In this document: in pieces, positions 16,315 to 25,284 of the stretch | Position numbering within the stretch: position 1 is the first letter of the stretch | Layout: every line of letters begins with the position of its first letter | Assembly: GCA_046295175.1 (NCBI GenBank) | Contig: JBKBNY010000009.1 | Location: 1-64,000 of the forward strand | Source of the DNA: JALOLV01 sp046295175 | Lineage (GTDB): Bacteria > Bacteroidota > Bacteroidia > Cytophagales > Spirosomataceae | DNA length: 64,000 nt | Direction: 5' to 3' | Translations under genes and position numbers: made by a program | The notes under the pieces: generated by a model | Seen by the model: the letters and a program-made list of their open reading frames with translations, nothing else | Told to the model about the DNA's origin: nothing | Databases searched by the model: none

Positions 16315-17049
16315 TTACTTGTCAAGTTTTTCTAATAATTCTGTTGCTTTTTGGGTTTGAACATTCTCGTAATTAGTGAGTAATTCTAAGATTAATTTGG
16401 CATTTTCTTTATCACCTATTTTAAGATAAGCAAGAGCCAAATACCATTTTCTTTGGGTATCAAACGGGAATTTTTCGTCTGTTAAAACAGCACCTGAAAA
16501 TGATGAAATCGCTTTTTGGTAATCGCCCAGAGCCATGTAACACTGACCGACATAAAAGGCAGGATATTCTTCTTTTGTTTCTTTTGCAGTTTTCTCAAAA
16601 ATTTCTATCGCCTCCTTATATTTTTCTTGTTCATAAAGTTCAAATGCCAGTTTTTTATCGCCATCTGTTGTTGAAGTTCCACGCACCGATGGAGCAATTA
16701 CATTTGGGTAAACTTGGAAATTCTGAGCAAATAAATCTTCGTTTGTTGGGGTTTTGAAAATAAAGAGCCAAAGAGCTGCCCCCACAATAATTACTGAAGC
16801 CGCCGCAAGCCAAATCCAGCGTGGCATAGCCACAACTTTAGTTTCTTGCTTTTTTTCGATTGATTTGAGTTGATTTTTCAACTCATTTCTTTCTTTGTGG
16901 TGAATCGCATTTTTAAGATTCTTTTCAAACTCTACCGCATCTTTAAACGTTGCATTTGAATTTATCAAAACTTCAAATTGAGCTTTTTCGGATTCGGTTA
17001 AGTTATTTTCAAAATATTTTTCGATTAATAATTCGTGTTCGGTACTCAT
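16315..17049 (-). CDS. Membrane TPR protein with anti-sigma-like N-terminus
   Basis: 244 aa from the ATG at 17049. That start overlaps the sigma gene stop as ATGA, so translation is coupled. Residues 1-60 (YFENNLTESEKAQFEVLI) resemble the short helical cytoplasmic segment of Bacteroidota anti-sigma factors. A transmembrane helix follows at about residues 78-98 (WIWLAAASVIIVGAALWLF). The periplasmic part carries about three TPR units (YEQEKYKEAIEIFEKTA, MALGDYQKAISSF, LKIGDKENAKLIL). Coupling with a sigma factor and closeness to the CHAT protease suggest a transmembrane sensor that holds the sigma factor. No zinc anti-sigma motif is present. Confidence 0.85.
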   Translation of the reverse strand: MSTEHELLIEKYFENNLTESEKAQFEVLINSNATFKDAVEFEKNLKNAIHHKERNELKNQLKSIEKKQETKVVAMPRWIWLAAASVIIVGAALWLFIFKTPTNEDLFAQNFQVYPNVIAPSVRGTSTTDGDKKLAFELYEQEKYKEAIEIFEKTAKETKEEYPAFYVGQCYMALGDYQKAISSFSGAVLTDEKFPFDTQRKWYLALAYLKIGDKENAKLILELLTNYENVQTQKATELLEKLDK

Positions 17050-17558
17050 TTTCCTAAAATTTTTTTGAGTTGTTTCAAACATCTCGATTTTTGACTTTTC
17101 AAGACGTCTTTGTTTTCATAGGGTAGTACTTGCAGGATTTCATCCAGCTTTTTTTCTTCGTAATAAAACAGCTTCAGTATTTTATAACATTGCTCTCCGA
17201 GTTGTGTCAAAGCTTGTTCTATTTGGTTTATTTGGGCATTGTCCTCTTCAATCTCAAACCATTCGATTTCATCACTAACTTCATCTAATGAATTGCCGGA
17301 ACTTTCGCTTAATCGTTTGAAAATCAAATATTTGCCAATCGAAAAAAGATATGTTTTTATCTCAGATTTTAGATTATTAAGATGCCCCTTTTTGATGTTT
17401 TCGATAAATGCAATGATGGTATCTTGATAAACATCAAGCAAATCGTCAAGGCTTAAATTATACTTAGCACCAAAACTCAAAAATGCTTTTCGATGAGTTT
17501 GATAGATTTTTTCAATGGTTTTGTAATCTCCCTTTTTGAGAAGTTCTATTTCGTCCAC
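17046..17558 (-). CDS. ECF-type RNA polymerase sigma factor
   Basis: About 170 aa when started at the GTG at 17558. A longer frame to 17651 would run into the promoter region of the divergent OmpA gene and its extra residues are not sigma-like. Region 2 is visible (LDDLLDVYQDTIIAFIENI) and region 4 as a helix-turn-helix (CYKILKLFYYEEKKLDEI, then LKSQKSRCLKQLKKIL). Extracytoplasmic-function sigma factors redirect RNA polymerase to envelope or stress genes. It is coupled to the TPR anti-sigma-like protein downstream. The divergent envelope operon starting at 17674 is the obvious candidate target. Confidence 0.85.
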   Translation of the reverse strand: MDEIELLKKGDYKTIEKIYQTHRKAFLSFGAKYNLSLDDLLDVYQDTIIAFIENIKKGHLNNLKSEIKTYLFSIGKYLIFKRLSESSGNSLDEVSDEIEWFEIEEDNAQINQIEQALTQLGEQCYKILKLFYYEEKKLDEILQVLPYENKDVLKSQKSRCLKQLKKILGK

Positions 17559-17673
17559 AATGCTACGATTTAGTGTAGAAGTACTATAAAAAGTAAACCC
17601 TAAAAATATTTTTTTGTTTAGCTGTTTACTTTTTGATGGTTTCAGACACAAACTAAATAAAAACTATCAGAAT

Positions 17674-19038
17674 ATGAAAACTATAATTTTTTCTTTGGTT
17701 TTGGTATGTAGCTTTTTGGTGACTTCGGCACAAATCATAGACCCTAAAGAAACAGCAAAACGTAAAGCACAAGACCGTACGAATAACGCCATTGACCGTA
17801 CGATTGATAAAGGATTAGACAAAGTAGAGGAAGGAATCGGCAATATTTTTAAGAAGAAAGATAAGCCAGCCAAAGAAGAAAAAACAAATAAAAAGAGTGG
17901 AAAAAAATCAGACAATTCTAAAGAGAGTGAAGAAGAGTCGAGTGTAGAAGAAAACGAAGATACCGAGAATGTGACTTCTTCAAAGAAAACGACTTCTCAA
18001 CCCGAACCCGCTCCAAAATCAACAACATTAAAATCATATTCAAAATATGATTTTATTCCGGGTGAAAAGGTTGTTGCTGTTGAAGATTTTTCGCAAGATG
18101 CCGTAGGGGATTTTCCTGCTAAATGGAATACAAATGCAGGCGGTGAAATTGTAAATATTGATGGTCAGACAGGTAAATGGCTCAAAGCAAGCGACAGAGG
18201 GTTATTTTTTCCAGATTTTGTGAATCAATTGCCCGAAAACTTTACCATGGAGTTTGATATGATGATTAGTGATGACGTATCACAAAATATGTCGGGGCTA
18301 ATGATTTTCTTCCCAGAAATCAGCAAACGTAAAGCTACTTTCGATGCCAATTTTGGCACTGACCCACAGGTTGGGTTTGATTTGCATCCAATGCCAAGCG
18401 AAGAGGGAGGTACAAGTTCGGCTTGGGTTTTCGATAAAAATAATGAGAAAATTTTAGAAAATACGATTCCGTTTAGATGGAAAGTAGGAGAAGTAAATAG
18501 AATCTCAATTTGGCGACAAAAAACTCGTATCAGACTCTACGTAAACGAAACCAAAGTCTGGGATTTACCTCGTGCATTCGACCTAAGTCTAAAATATTCG
18601 TTACTCTTTAATAATAATTTATTTGCGGGTGCCAATTTTATCACCAATCTACGCATTGCCGAAGGTGCACCCGATACTCGAAATAAACTAATCACTGAGG
18701 GAAAACTCGTTACGAGAGGTATTCTTTTCGATGTTAATTCTGATAAAATTAAGCCAGAATCTTACGGTGTTTTGAAAGAAATCGGAACGGTTTTGAAAGA
18801 AAATGCTGATGTCAAAGTACGAATCATCGGTCATACGGACTCAGATGGAGATGATACCAAAAATCTTGACTTATCGAAACGTCGTGCAGCTTCGGTCAAA
18901 AATGCCCTTGCTACCGAATTTGGTATAGAAGCCAGCCGCATGGAAACCGACGGCAAAGGCGAAACCCAGCCCTCAGAACCAAACACAACACCACAAGGCA
19001 AGGCCAATAACCGTAGAGTAGAATTTGTTAAACTTTAA
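17674..19038 (+). CDS. OmpA-family envelope protein
   Basis: 454 aa from the ATG at 17674, which opens a clean signal peptide (MKTIIFSLVLVCSFLVTSAQ). After it comes a charged, low-complexity Lys/Glu/Ser-rich linker (about residues 45-115), then a beta-sandwich-like domain (about 125-340) resembling a jelly-roll/LamG fold. The C-terminal OmpA domain (RGILFDVNSDKI, VRIIGHTDSDG, NLDLSKRRAASVK, NNRRVEFV) binds peptidoglycan. It therefore likely tethers the outer membrane or a periplasmic partner to the cell wall. It is the first gene of a tight four-gene operon, with gaps of 11 bp, 5 bp and then a 4-bp overlap. Confidence 0.9.
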   Translation: MKTIIFSLVLVCSFLVTSAQIIDPKETAKRKAQDRTNNAIDRTIDKGLDKVEEGIGNIFKKKDKPAKEEKTNKKSGKKSDNSKESEEESSVEENEDTENVTSSKKTTSQPEPAPKSTTLKSYSKYDFIPGEKVVAVEDFSQDAVGDFPAKWNTNAGGEIVNIDGQTGKWLKASDRGLFFPDFVNQLPENFTMEFDMMISDDVSQNMSGLMIFFPEISKRKATFDANFGTDPQVGFDLHPMPSEEGGTSSAWVFDKNNEKILENTIPFRWKVGEVNRISIWRQKTRIRLYVNETKVWDLPRAFDLSLKYSLLFNNNLFAGANFITNLRIAEGAPDTRNKLITEGKLVTRGILFDVNSDKIKPESYGVLKEIGTVLKENADVKVRIIGHTDSDGDDTKNLDLSKRRAASVKNALATEFGIEASRMETDGKGETQPSEPNTTPQGKANNRRVEFVKL

Positions 19039-19049
19039 TTTTTATAGCC

Positions 19050-19949
19050 ATGAAAATCATTTTTAAAATCTTTATTTTATCAGTAACTTTTTCAACTGTT
19101 TATGGGCAAGGGATAAGTGTTGAACCCAGTCGGATTAGATTCAGCCCAGTTTTGTCGGTTTCCCCATTTAGTGATACAGACCCTTCATTACAAATTTTTT
19201 CGAGCCATCCCACTTCTAAGCCCAGCCTAACTTTTAGGCATTTAGGGCGGTATAATGGCACAATTACGTCTGATAACAATGATAACTTCACATTTTATAC
19301 AAACTATGGATACCGTTTTCAGACTAATATTAATTTCAATTATGTCGATGCACTCACTATTTTGAATGATGGTAGAGTTGGTATTGGAACTAACCCAAGC
19401 CAATTTGCAAAACTTGATGTTGATGGCAATATCCGTAGTTCGTCATTAGATTTTGTCGAGCAAGCCTCAACCGAAAGAAGGATGATTTTTGCAGACGCAA
19501 ATGGTGTAATTCGGGCAGATAATTCTACGAATCAATTTCAAAGCTATAATTTTAGTGCAGTTCATTCGCAAGATTACAACGACCAGCTCCGAAAAGGAAG
19601 TGGCTTTGCTTGGTTTAATACTACCAATACCGGAGCTACAATGTACCTTCCAGTAAATCTACCAGATGGTGTCAAAGTAACCAATGTACGAATGTTTGCA
19701 ATTGACGATTCGGCTTCAGATTTAATTTTTACATTCTCCCGAAACAATCATCTTTCAAATTCATTTACAACCATTGCCTCTGCTCAGACGACAGGAGCAA
19801 ATACCAATATGCAATTCATCGAAAGTACTTCAAACGAAACTATTCAGAATCAGAACAATTCTTATTATCTGAATATATCCTCAGTAGGAAATTGGATAGG
19901 AAACAACCTCAGATTCCATAGTTTAGTTATCACATATCAATATCAATAA
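19050..19949 (+). CDS. Secreted protein with tail-fibre-like repeat segment
   Basis: 299 aa with a signal peptide (residues 1-19, ending VYGQ). The middle has the ILNDGRVGIGTNPSQFAKLDVDG signature in part, common to Bacteroidota surface proteins that share features with phage tail fibre/intramolecular-chaperone proteins. The C-terminal half looks beta-rich and is not recognised. It is the second gene of the OmpA operon. A cell-surface structural role is the best guess. Confidence 0.75.
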   Translation: MKIIFKIFILSVTFSTVYGQGISVEPSRIRFSPVLSVSPFSDTDPSLQIFSSHPTSKPSLTFRHLGRYNGTITSDNNDNFTFYTNYGYRFQTNINFNYVDALTILNDGRVGIGTNPSQFAKLDVDGNIRSSSLDFVEQASTERRMIFADANGVIRADNSTNQFQSYNFSAVHSQDYNDQLRKGSGFAWFNTTNTGATMYLPVNLPDGVKVTNVRMFAIDDSASDLIFTFSRNNHLSNSFTTIASAQTTGANTNMQFIESTSNETIQNQNNSYYLNISSVGNWIGNNLRFHSLVITYQYQ

Positions 19950-19954
19950 TAGCC

Positions 19955-20641
19955 ATGAAAAAAATAAATTTAACTTTATTCCTGCTGTTTGCTTGTATCA
20001 TACTTAATGCACAAGATTGCAGCAGTTACTTTAAGTTCAGTAAAGGCATGAAAGTCGAGATGACCAGTTTTGACAAAAAAGATAAACCCGCTGCTATTCT
20101 CAAATACGAAGTACTTGATTTTAAGCCAGTTAATGGTGGGTTTACGTTAGTATTCTCTAACGAAACCTACGATTCAAAAGGAAAATTATTAGCAAAAGGC
20201 GAGTCATTTGGTAAGTGTAACAACGGTGATTATATAACTGATATTCGCAACATCAGCAGCGATATGATTCCTAAATCGGCTGATATAAAAATGAATATTG
20301 ATGGCGATAAAATGGTGTATCCTGCCCGAATGAAAGTAGGAGATAAACTGCAAGATGCTTCTATCAAAATCTCATCGACATTATCTACCGGAATGACTTT
20401 GATGAATATTACCGCCAACATCACCGACCGTAAAGTGGAGGCAATTGAAAGTATCGAAACACCAGTTGGGAAGTTCGATTGCTTAAAAATTACTTATACT
20501 CTCAATACAAAATTTATGGGTAACCGAACCATCATTTGCCATGAATATCTTGCTAATGGCATTGGAGTAATCAAACAAGAACAATTTGATGAAAAAGGAA
20601 AAAAACAATCTTCTTTAATCTTAACAAAATTAGAAAAATGA
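19955..20641 (+). CDS. TapB/DUF3108-like periplasmic protein
   Basis: 228 aa with a signal peptide (1-19, LNAQ) and a beta-strand-rich body. Motifs IESIETPVGKFDCLKI and GNRTIICHEYLANGIGVIKQE match the end of TapB/DUF3108-type domains, where a VGTFDCLKI-like strand precedes a final modified-substrate strand. Biochemical function is not known to me. Its stop overlaps the next start as ATGA (20638-20641), so it is translationally coupled in the OmpA operon. Confidence 0.75.
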   Translation: MKKINLTLFLLFACIILNAQDCSSYFKFSKGMKVEMTSFDKKDKPAAILKYEVLDFKPVNGGFTLVFSNETYDSKGKLLAKGESFGKCNNGDYITDIRNISSDMIPKSADIKMNIDGDKMVYPARMKVGDKLQDASIKISSTLSTGMTLMNITANITDRKVEAIESIETPVGKFDCLKITYTLNTKFMGNRTIICHEYLANGIGVIKQEQFDEKGKKQSSLILTKLEK

Positions 20642-21984
20642 TAAAAAATATAATTTTTTTGGTTTTCATTACTCCAATTATAGGATTTTGTCAAAAAATC
20701 GAAATAATCAAAATGAGTGGAGGTTTTAAAGAAATTGATTTCACAAAACCAAAATTCAACCTCAAAGCAGAGCCTATACCCAAAGCTAATGAAACCTATA
20801 AAATGACTCATATAATGGAGGTTGTCTGCGATGATGATGCTACAAAAGAGTCGGGTACGATGCTGCAGTATATTAATATTACAAATGGTGTTGTCGGCAT
20901 TACCCCCGAACTCTTGAAACAATGGAAAGGTGTAGGAGGAGAATCAATGGAGAGTTTAGGACAACTCAACTATTGGGCGATTTTGCCAAATATGACCCAG
21001 CGAATGTATGTAAATGCTCCAGAAACTGGTAAAACAATTATGGAAATGACCGCTGGCGATGGTATGTACACGACAACAATGGCACGTTTTGATGCCCTAA
21101 ATCTGGGTGAGATTTTTTGGAGTACGGCCAAGAAAATAAAAACGGTAACGCTTCCTAAAAACCTATTCACTACATCGGCTAATGGGGCAACCAATAGCGA
21201 CGTTTCACTTGATGTTTACGAGTTTGTTAGCGATGAAGGCAAGGTACAAATTTGGCTCAAAGATTTAGGGCTTGCTGAGGGGCAATATGCACCACTCAAA
21301 GAAAACTATGCTGTAACTGGTCTTGGTGGGTCGGGCTGGATTCTAAACCGTCGAAATAATCACGTTTATTTGGTTTTTCAGGTAAATGATTCCGCCAATA
21401 CAAAGGGTTGCCGGTTGTCGGCGTTGTATGCTAAGCCACATAGTTTTTCGGGGGCGGGCTTCAAGCCCATCGGAGATATGATTTATAAAAATGTAACCGA
21501 AGGGCATCAAAAAAATATAGAAAATATCGAGCAAAATTTAGAGGATGAGTTGGTCGGTGAAGAAGATTCTCAAATCAAAGCTTTACTCAAAGAAAAATCG
21601 GTCATTGCCAAAGAAATTGCCGAAAAGAGTATGCAAGCTAATGCAAATGCGGCAATGCTCAATGATGTTTCGGAACTTGTAAGAAGTAATATGGCTCTGG
21701 TTTTCGACCCAGATTTGTTTTATAAATCGGGCGATATTGATTTAAGAATTTCGGCTCGTAGGCTTCAGATTGAACTTAACGAAACTGACGACCCTAAAAC
21801 TCGAACAGAGCTTAACAAAAAATTAAACTGCAATACCAAACAAAGGCAACTTTTGGCAAATTATCGAACAAATGCGAAAAAGTTGAAAGAACAAATCAAA
21901 GGTTTAGAACCCTACTTACAAGCCGAAAAAATGGGAGCATTGCAGCAGGACTATATCAAAAGTAGCCAAACAATCTGTCAGTAA
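20638..21984 (+). CDS. Exported protein of unknown function, last gene of OmpA operon
   Basis: 448 aa. The N-terminus is a short hydrophobic signal (IIFLVFITPIIGFCQ). The first 280 residues look globular and beta-rich. After about residue 285 the protein becomes a long charged helical region (EEDSQIKALLKEKSVIAKEI, TRTELNKKLN, AKKLKEQIKGL) likely to form a coiled coil. No family is recognised. Coupled translation with the TapB-like protein suggests they act together in the periplasm. Confidence 0.75.
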   Translation: MIKNIIFLVFITPIIGFCQKIEIIKMSGGFKEIDFTKPKFNLKAEPIPKANETYKMTHIMEVVCDDDATKESGTMLQYINITNGVVGITPELLKQWKGVGGESMESLGQLNYWAILPNMTQRMYVNAPETGKTIMEMTAGDGMYTTTMARFDALNLGEIFWSTAKKIKTVTLPKNLFTTSANGATNSDVSLDVYEFVSDEGKVQIWLKDLGLAEGQYAPLKENYAVTGLGGSGWILNRRNNHVYLVFQVNDSANTKGCRLSALYAKPHSFSGAGFKPIGDMIYKNVTEGHQKNIENIEQNLEDELVGEEDSQIKALLKEKSVIAKEIAEKSMQANANAAMLNDVSELVRSNMALVFDPDLFYKSGDIDLRISARRLQIELNETDDPKTRTELNKKLNCNTKQRQLLANYRTNAKKLKEQIKGLEPYLQAEKMGALQQDYIKSSQTICQ

Positions 21985-21985
21985 T

Positions 21986-22036
21986 TGAAAAAAGCCAAAT
22001 GGTTAAGGATTTTATACCGACCATTTGGCTTAATAT
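21986..22036. terminator. Bidirectional terminator
   Basis: AAGCCAAATGGT (21992-22003) pairs with ACCATTTGGCTT (22020-22031), a perfect 12-bp stem flanked by A and T tracts. It lies between the convergent OmpA operon and the LytTR gene. Confidence 0.75.
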
Positions 22037-22747
22037 TTATTTCTTTTTATAATGACCCGTTACTTGTCGTACTTTTCTTTTGAAAGTGGTTAGTTGTCTT
22101 CTTGATATACTCAGTTTTACATTACCAATAATTACTTCACCGAGTTTAGCTTTGCTATTTATCGAGAAATCATCAATGTAATTGATATTAGCAATACAAT
22201 TTCTGCTAATTCTGACAAAAGGCGTTGTATTATCAAATAGGCTTTCAAAGTACTTTAGTGTTTCGTAATAATGCTTTTCGGTACCATTTTCAAAATAAAT
22301 TTTGGTGATAATTCCAGTGCGAATAAAGTACTTAGCCGTACTTAAATCAACCTTTTTGAAAATGATGCTCTTCTCTACATTGTTTGTCGGATACACCTTG
22401 TCAGTATTTGAAGCATCAATGTGGTACTTGCTAATCAAGTACTTGTGATACGCCTTTTTGACATTTAGGAGGTATTTTTTTGAGATACTGTAAACCTTAT
22501 CTGAAACAATGATAAAGCCTCCTTGTTCGTTAAAAATACATCCGCTACTGTGCGATAGATTGATAATACTCCCTGAATTTACCCTCACAAAATGGTTATT
22601 TTGTGATAAGAAATCTGTTAAATTAGGAAGCGATTCAGTTTTTTCTTCAAAACTTCTTTCATCGCGAGAGTAGTACCAACCATCTCCCTTTTTTACAATT
22701 GACTCTATCGAGTTAACTTGTTGATGACCGAATAGTGCTGTGTTCAT
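22037..22747 (-). CDS. Protein with two LytTR-type DNA-binding domains
   Basis: 236 aa. The C-terminal half (about 128-232) is a typical LytTR domain: IFKKVDLSTAKYFIRTG, HYYETLKYFESLF, FVRISRNCIANINYID, LSISRRQLTTFKRKV. The N-terminal half repeats the same pattern in weaker form (LPNLTDFLSQNNHFVRVNSG, IINLSH, VYSISKKYLLNVKKAY), suggesting an internal duplication. There is no receiver domain, so it is not a standard response regulator. It likely binds direct-repeat sites as a single polypeptide. It is transcribed alone. Confidence 0.75.
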   Translation of the reverse strand: MNTALFGHQQVNSIESIVKKGDGWYYSRDERSFEEKTESLPNLTDFLSQNNHFVRVNSGSIINLSHSSGCIFNEQGGFIIVSDKVYSISKKYLLNVKKAYHKYLISKYHIDASNTDKVYPTNNVEKSIIFKKVDLSTAKYFIRTGIITKIYFENGTEKHYYETLKYFESLFDNTTPFVRISRNCIANINYIDDFSINSKAKLGEVIIGNVKLSISRRQLTTFKRKVRQVTGHYKKK

Positions 22748-23087
22748 GGTCGTGTTTGTTTTATAAAATACCTAATTTTACATAAGCATCACAGACATCA
22801 TCACAAATTTTTAGTTTTAATCTGATAGCCTTACCAAACAACTTCGATAAATCTATGTCAAATTAATAGCAAAATTATTTCATACTTTGCAAAAGGAGTA
22901 TTTGATAAAACAGCAGTAATCTTGAATATCAATGATATTTTTAGATTGTTTATAATTGGTATTTTGGTAGAAGACATTGCAAATATAATAGAATAATGAT
23001 TATTACATCTACAATTCTTATTTTTATTTTTTGTGGATTTTTTCTTAAAAATATTAGGTATTCTTACTTTTTGAGAATTTTTTTCTG
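22748..23087. other. AT-rich intergenic stretch
   Basis: About 340 bp upstream of the LytTR gene and downstream of the CrtA-like gene. Only low-quality Lys/Ile/Phe-rich frames are seen. The LytTR promoter probably lies near 22750-22800; no exact consensus was found. Confidence 0.4.
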
Positions 23088-23777
23088 TTACTCTAATGGA
23101 TTTTTTTTGTTTAAAGTACCAAACGATTCCAAAATAATAAATCTTGCAAATAGCTCTTCTGAATACCACCTTCCTTGTCTGGTGAGCTTTACGACCTCGG
23201 CGTGTTGCCGCTGTCTATACGCAAACTGCTTGACGTCTTCGAGCGATTCCCAAACCGAAAAAGTTGCTTGTTTTACAAACGGAGCTTCACCAATACCGAC
23301 CGATGTTATAAATCCTTTTGCTTTCGTCATTGAATCGGCCACTACCGGAACATTCTTCCAGAAATTCTTGAGTTTATTCAATCGAATAGTAGCTCTCGTC
23401 AAAACTGCAATTCTGCCTTGGTAACTTTTATCCGCAACTGGACTACCAAATGGCTCTTTACCATCCCATTTTCCGTGAGATTCATAAGGGCTACAAAGCA
23501 ATGTCCATTGTTCGTTGGTAAAAAACTTCCAAAATTTCCATACAAAAGAGTTTTTCTTAAAGTCTTCAAAATCCTCTTTGTTTTTCCAAACTGTCATCAT
23601 TCCCCATTGCTGATAATCAGGTTGTATATCGAAAGTGCCATTTTTGCCGCATCCCAATAATTTCCCAAACTGGATTTTGCTATTTAGAAAAACCGGAAGC
23701 CTGAAAATCGCCATCGAAATAAATGCCATCGGAATATAACGTTTTGGATAACGAACTATCGTTAGCGATACAAGCAT
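23088..23777 (-). CDS. Spheroidene monooxygenase (CrtA)-like protein
   Basis: 229 aa with the CrtA-family order of motifs: LTIVRYPKRYI at the N-terminus, KLLGCGKNGTF, WGMMTVWKNKEDF, PYESHGKWDG, then VLTRATIRLNKLKNFW and a QATFSVWESLEDVKQFAY ending. CrtA oxygenates acyclic carotenoids in phototrophs. Bacteroidota homologues are common, are heme/ABM-like in fold and mostly uncharacterised, so a pigment role is only possible. No carotenoid genes are adjacent. The ATG at 23777 is kept because family members begin just before the LTIVRY strand. Confidence 0.75.
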   Translation of the reverse strand: MLVSLTIVRYPKRYIPMAFISMAIFRLPVFLNSKIQFGKLLGCGKNGTFDIQPDYQQWGMMTVWKNKEDFEDFKKNSFVWKFWKFFTNEQWTLLCSPYESHGKWDGKEPFGSPVADKSYQGRIAVLTRATIRLNKLKNFWKNVPVVADSMTKAKGFITSVGIGEAPFVKQATFSVWESLEDVKQFAYRQRQHAEVVKLTRQGRWYSEELFARFIILESFGTLNKKNPLE

Positions 23778-23840
23778 CAGAACTTTTGGTTGTTTCTGTT
23801 ATAACTATATACGAAAAAAAATGTTTTGTAAAATTAATAA

Positions 23841-23868
23841 AAAAAGCCCCCTTAAAAAAGAGGGCCGC
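23841..23868 (-). terminator. Terminator for the efflux adaptor-TolC operon
   Basis: On the minus strand GGCCCTCTT pairs imperfectly with AAGGGGGCT, then a T run follows. It lies 66 bp after the TolC stop. Confidence 0.45.
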
Positions 23869-23933
23869 AGTCAGGGGTAGAATTTATAGACGTAAAATTT
23901 TTGATTCTAAATTTGTACTAAATTCTGTTTTCG

Positions 23934-25238
23934 TTATTTCACGAGTTCTCCACTTAATCGCATCATCTCAAGTTCTGAAATTTTGACATTAAAACGAGCA
24001 TTTACGAGGCGGTTCAATGATGTATCGAAACGTCTCTGAGCATCGTTTAACTCTAAAATAGTAGAGCCACCTAACTTAAATTTTTCGAGGCTAATCTGTA
24101 AGTTTTCTTCAACAATTTTTGTATTTTCTTCTTCAAGAACCAATAATTCTTTATCGGCTTGGTACTGATTGTAAGCCCTAACCAATTCAAAATCAAGCTG
24201 TTGAGCTAAATCCAATTGCTGTTTTTGTAGAATATCAGTATTGATTTTGGCAGTTTGTATTTGCCGACGGATAATCTCGCCGTTGAAGATATTCCAAGTT
24301 GCAGCAATGCCGGTATTTAAACCAACTGTCTGATTGTAAAGAAATAAACCAGCGTTGGTGGCATTAAGGTTGTAACCCAAAGAGGAGTTTAGGGTTATTC
24401 TTGGAAGTTTTTGAGCTTGAGCTTCGCGTTCTTGATTAAGACTAATATCTGTGCTTTTTCTAAGAAGTTGGATATTAACATTATTCGTGCGTGCTTTACT
24501 TTGAAGTTCGCTAATTGATGGCTCAAACATCGTACTTATGGCATCTTGCACCTCAAAATCAGCTTCCGAAGTACGATTCATTGCATCATTTAGGGCAATC
24601 TTGGCATTTTTAAGAGCATTTTTGGCTCTAACCATCTCGGTTTGTTGTGTAGTTAAATCCGTCTTCGATTGAAGGTAATCCAATTTTGAGCCTTTTCCAA
24701 CTTGCCAGCGTTCTTCGGTTATTTTAAGGCGTTCGTCGTAATATTTGATACCTGTTTCAAGAAACTTAACGGTTTCTTTCTGACGCATCACCTCATAGTA
24801 TGCTCTCATCACAGCCAAAACGGTATTCTCAATCATCATTTTGGTTTGTACTTGGCTAAGCTGACTTTGATTTTTGAGGCGGTCGAGTGTTGCATACATT
24901 CGTTTTCCATCATAAAGTACCCAACTCATAACCACGTTACTGTTTGGTGTGATGCTTCGACCAAAACGGTTAATATCTGTACCGTTTGCGAGTTTTTGGT
25001 TAACTTGGTTTAGAGCAGTACCAAGGTTGGCGTTCCAATCGACTCTCGGCATCATACCAGCATTACCTTTAAATACCTGTATATCAGCAGCTTGCTGTTG
25101 CATTTTGGCAATCTGAATCCCGTAGCTTTGTTCGAGCGAGAGGTTAATAGCTTTATCGAGTGTGAGCAACTCTTGAGCTTGTAAAGCCCCACTCGTAGCT
25201 AAAAACAATATGAATAATTTTGAAAATCTATTCTTCAT
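23934..25238 (-). CDS. TolC-family outer-membrane efflux channel
   Basis: 434 aa with a signal peptide (1-21, ALQAQ). It has two outer-membrane efflux protein repeats, each a pair of long helices plus strands: LTLDKAINLSLEQSYGIQIA opens the first, and LSEL-type helix SELQSKARTNNVNIQLLRKS opens the second. The conserved TEERWQVGKGSKLDYLQSKTD and EKFKLGGSTILELNDAQ motifs close each repeat. It forms the trimeric exit duct for a tripartite exporter. It follows the adaptor gene by 46 bp in the same operon, but no inner-membrane pump gene is next to it. Confidence 0.9.
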   Translation of the reverse strand: MKNRFSKLFILFLATSGALQAQELLTLDKAINLSLEQSYGIQIAKMQQQAADIQVFKGNAGMMPRVDWNANLGTALNQVNQKLANGTDINRFGRSITPNSNVVMSWVLYDGKRMYATLDRLKNQSQLSQVQTKMMIENTVLAVMRAYYEVMRQKETVKFLETGIKYYDERLKITEERWQVGKGSKLDYLQSKTDLTTQQTEMVRAKNALKNAKIALNDAMNRTSEADFEVQDAISTMFEPSISELQSKARTNNVNIQLLRKSTDISLNQEREAQAQKLPRITLNSSLGYNLNATNAGLFLYNQTVGLNTGIAATWNIFNGEIIRRQIQTAKINTDILQKQQLDLAQQLDFELVRAYNQYQADKELLVLEEENTKIVEENLQISLEKFKLGGSTILELNDAQRRFDTSLNRLVNARFNVKISELEMMRLSGELVK

Positions 25239-25284
25239 TTAATCAAATCATTAGTTTGAATCGTGAGCAAAATTTTGGGTATGA

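Noticed and set aside
22858..23169. 103-aa minus-strand frame
   Set aside because: Low-complexity Lys/Asn/Ile-rich and overlaps the 3' end of the CrtA-like gene.
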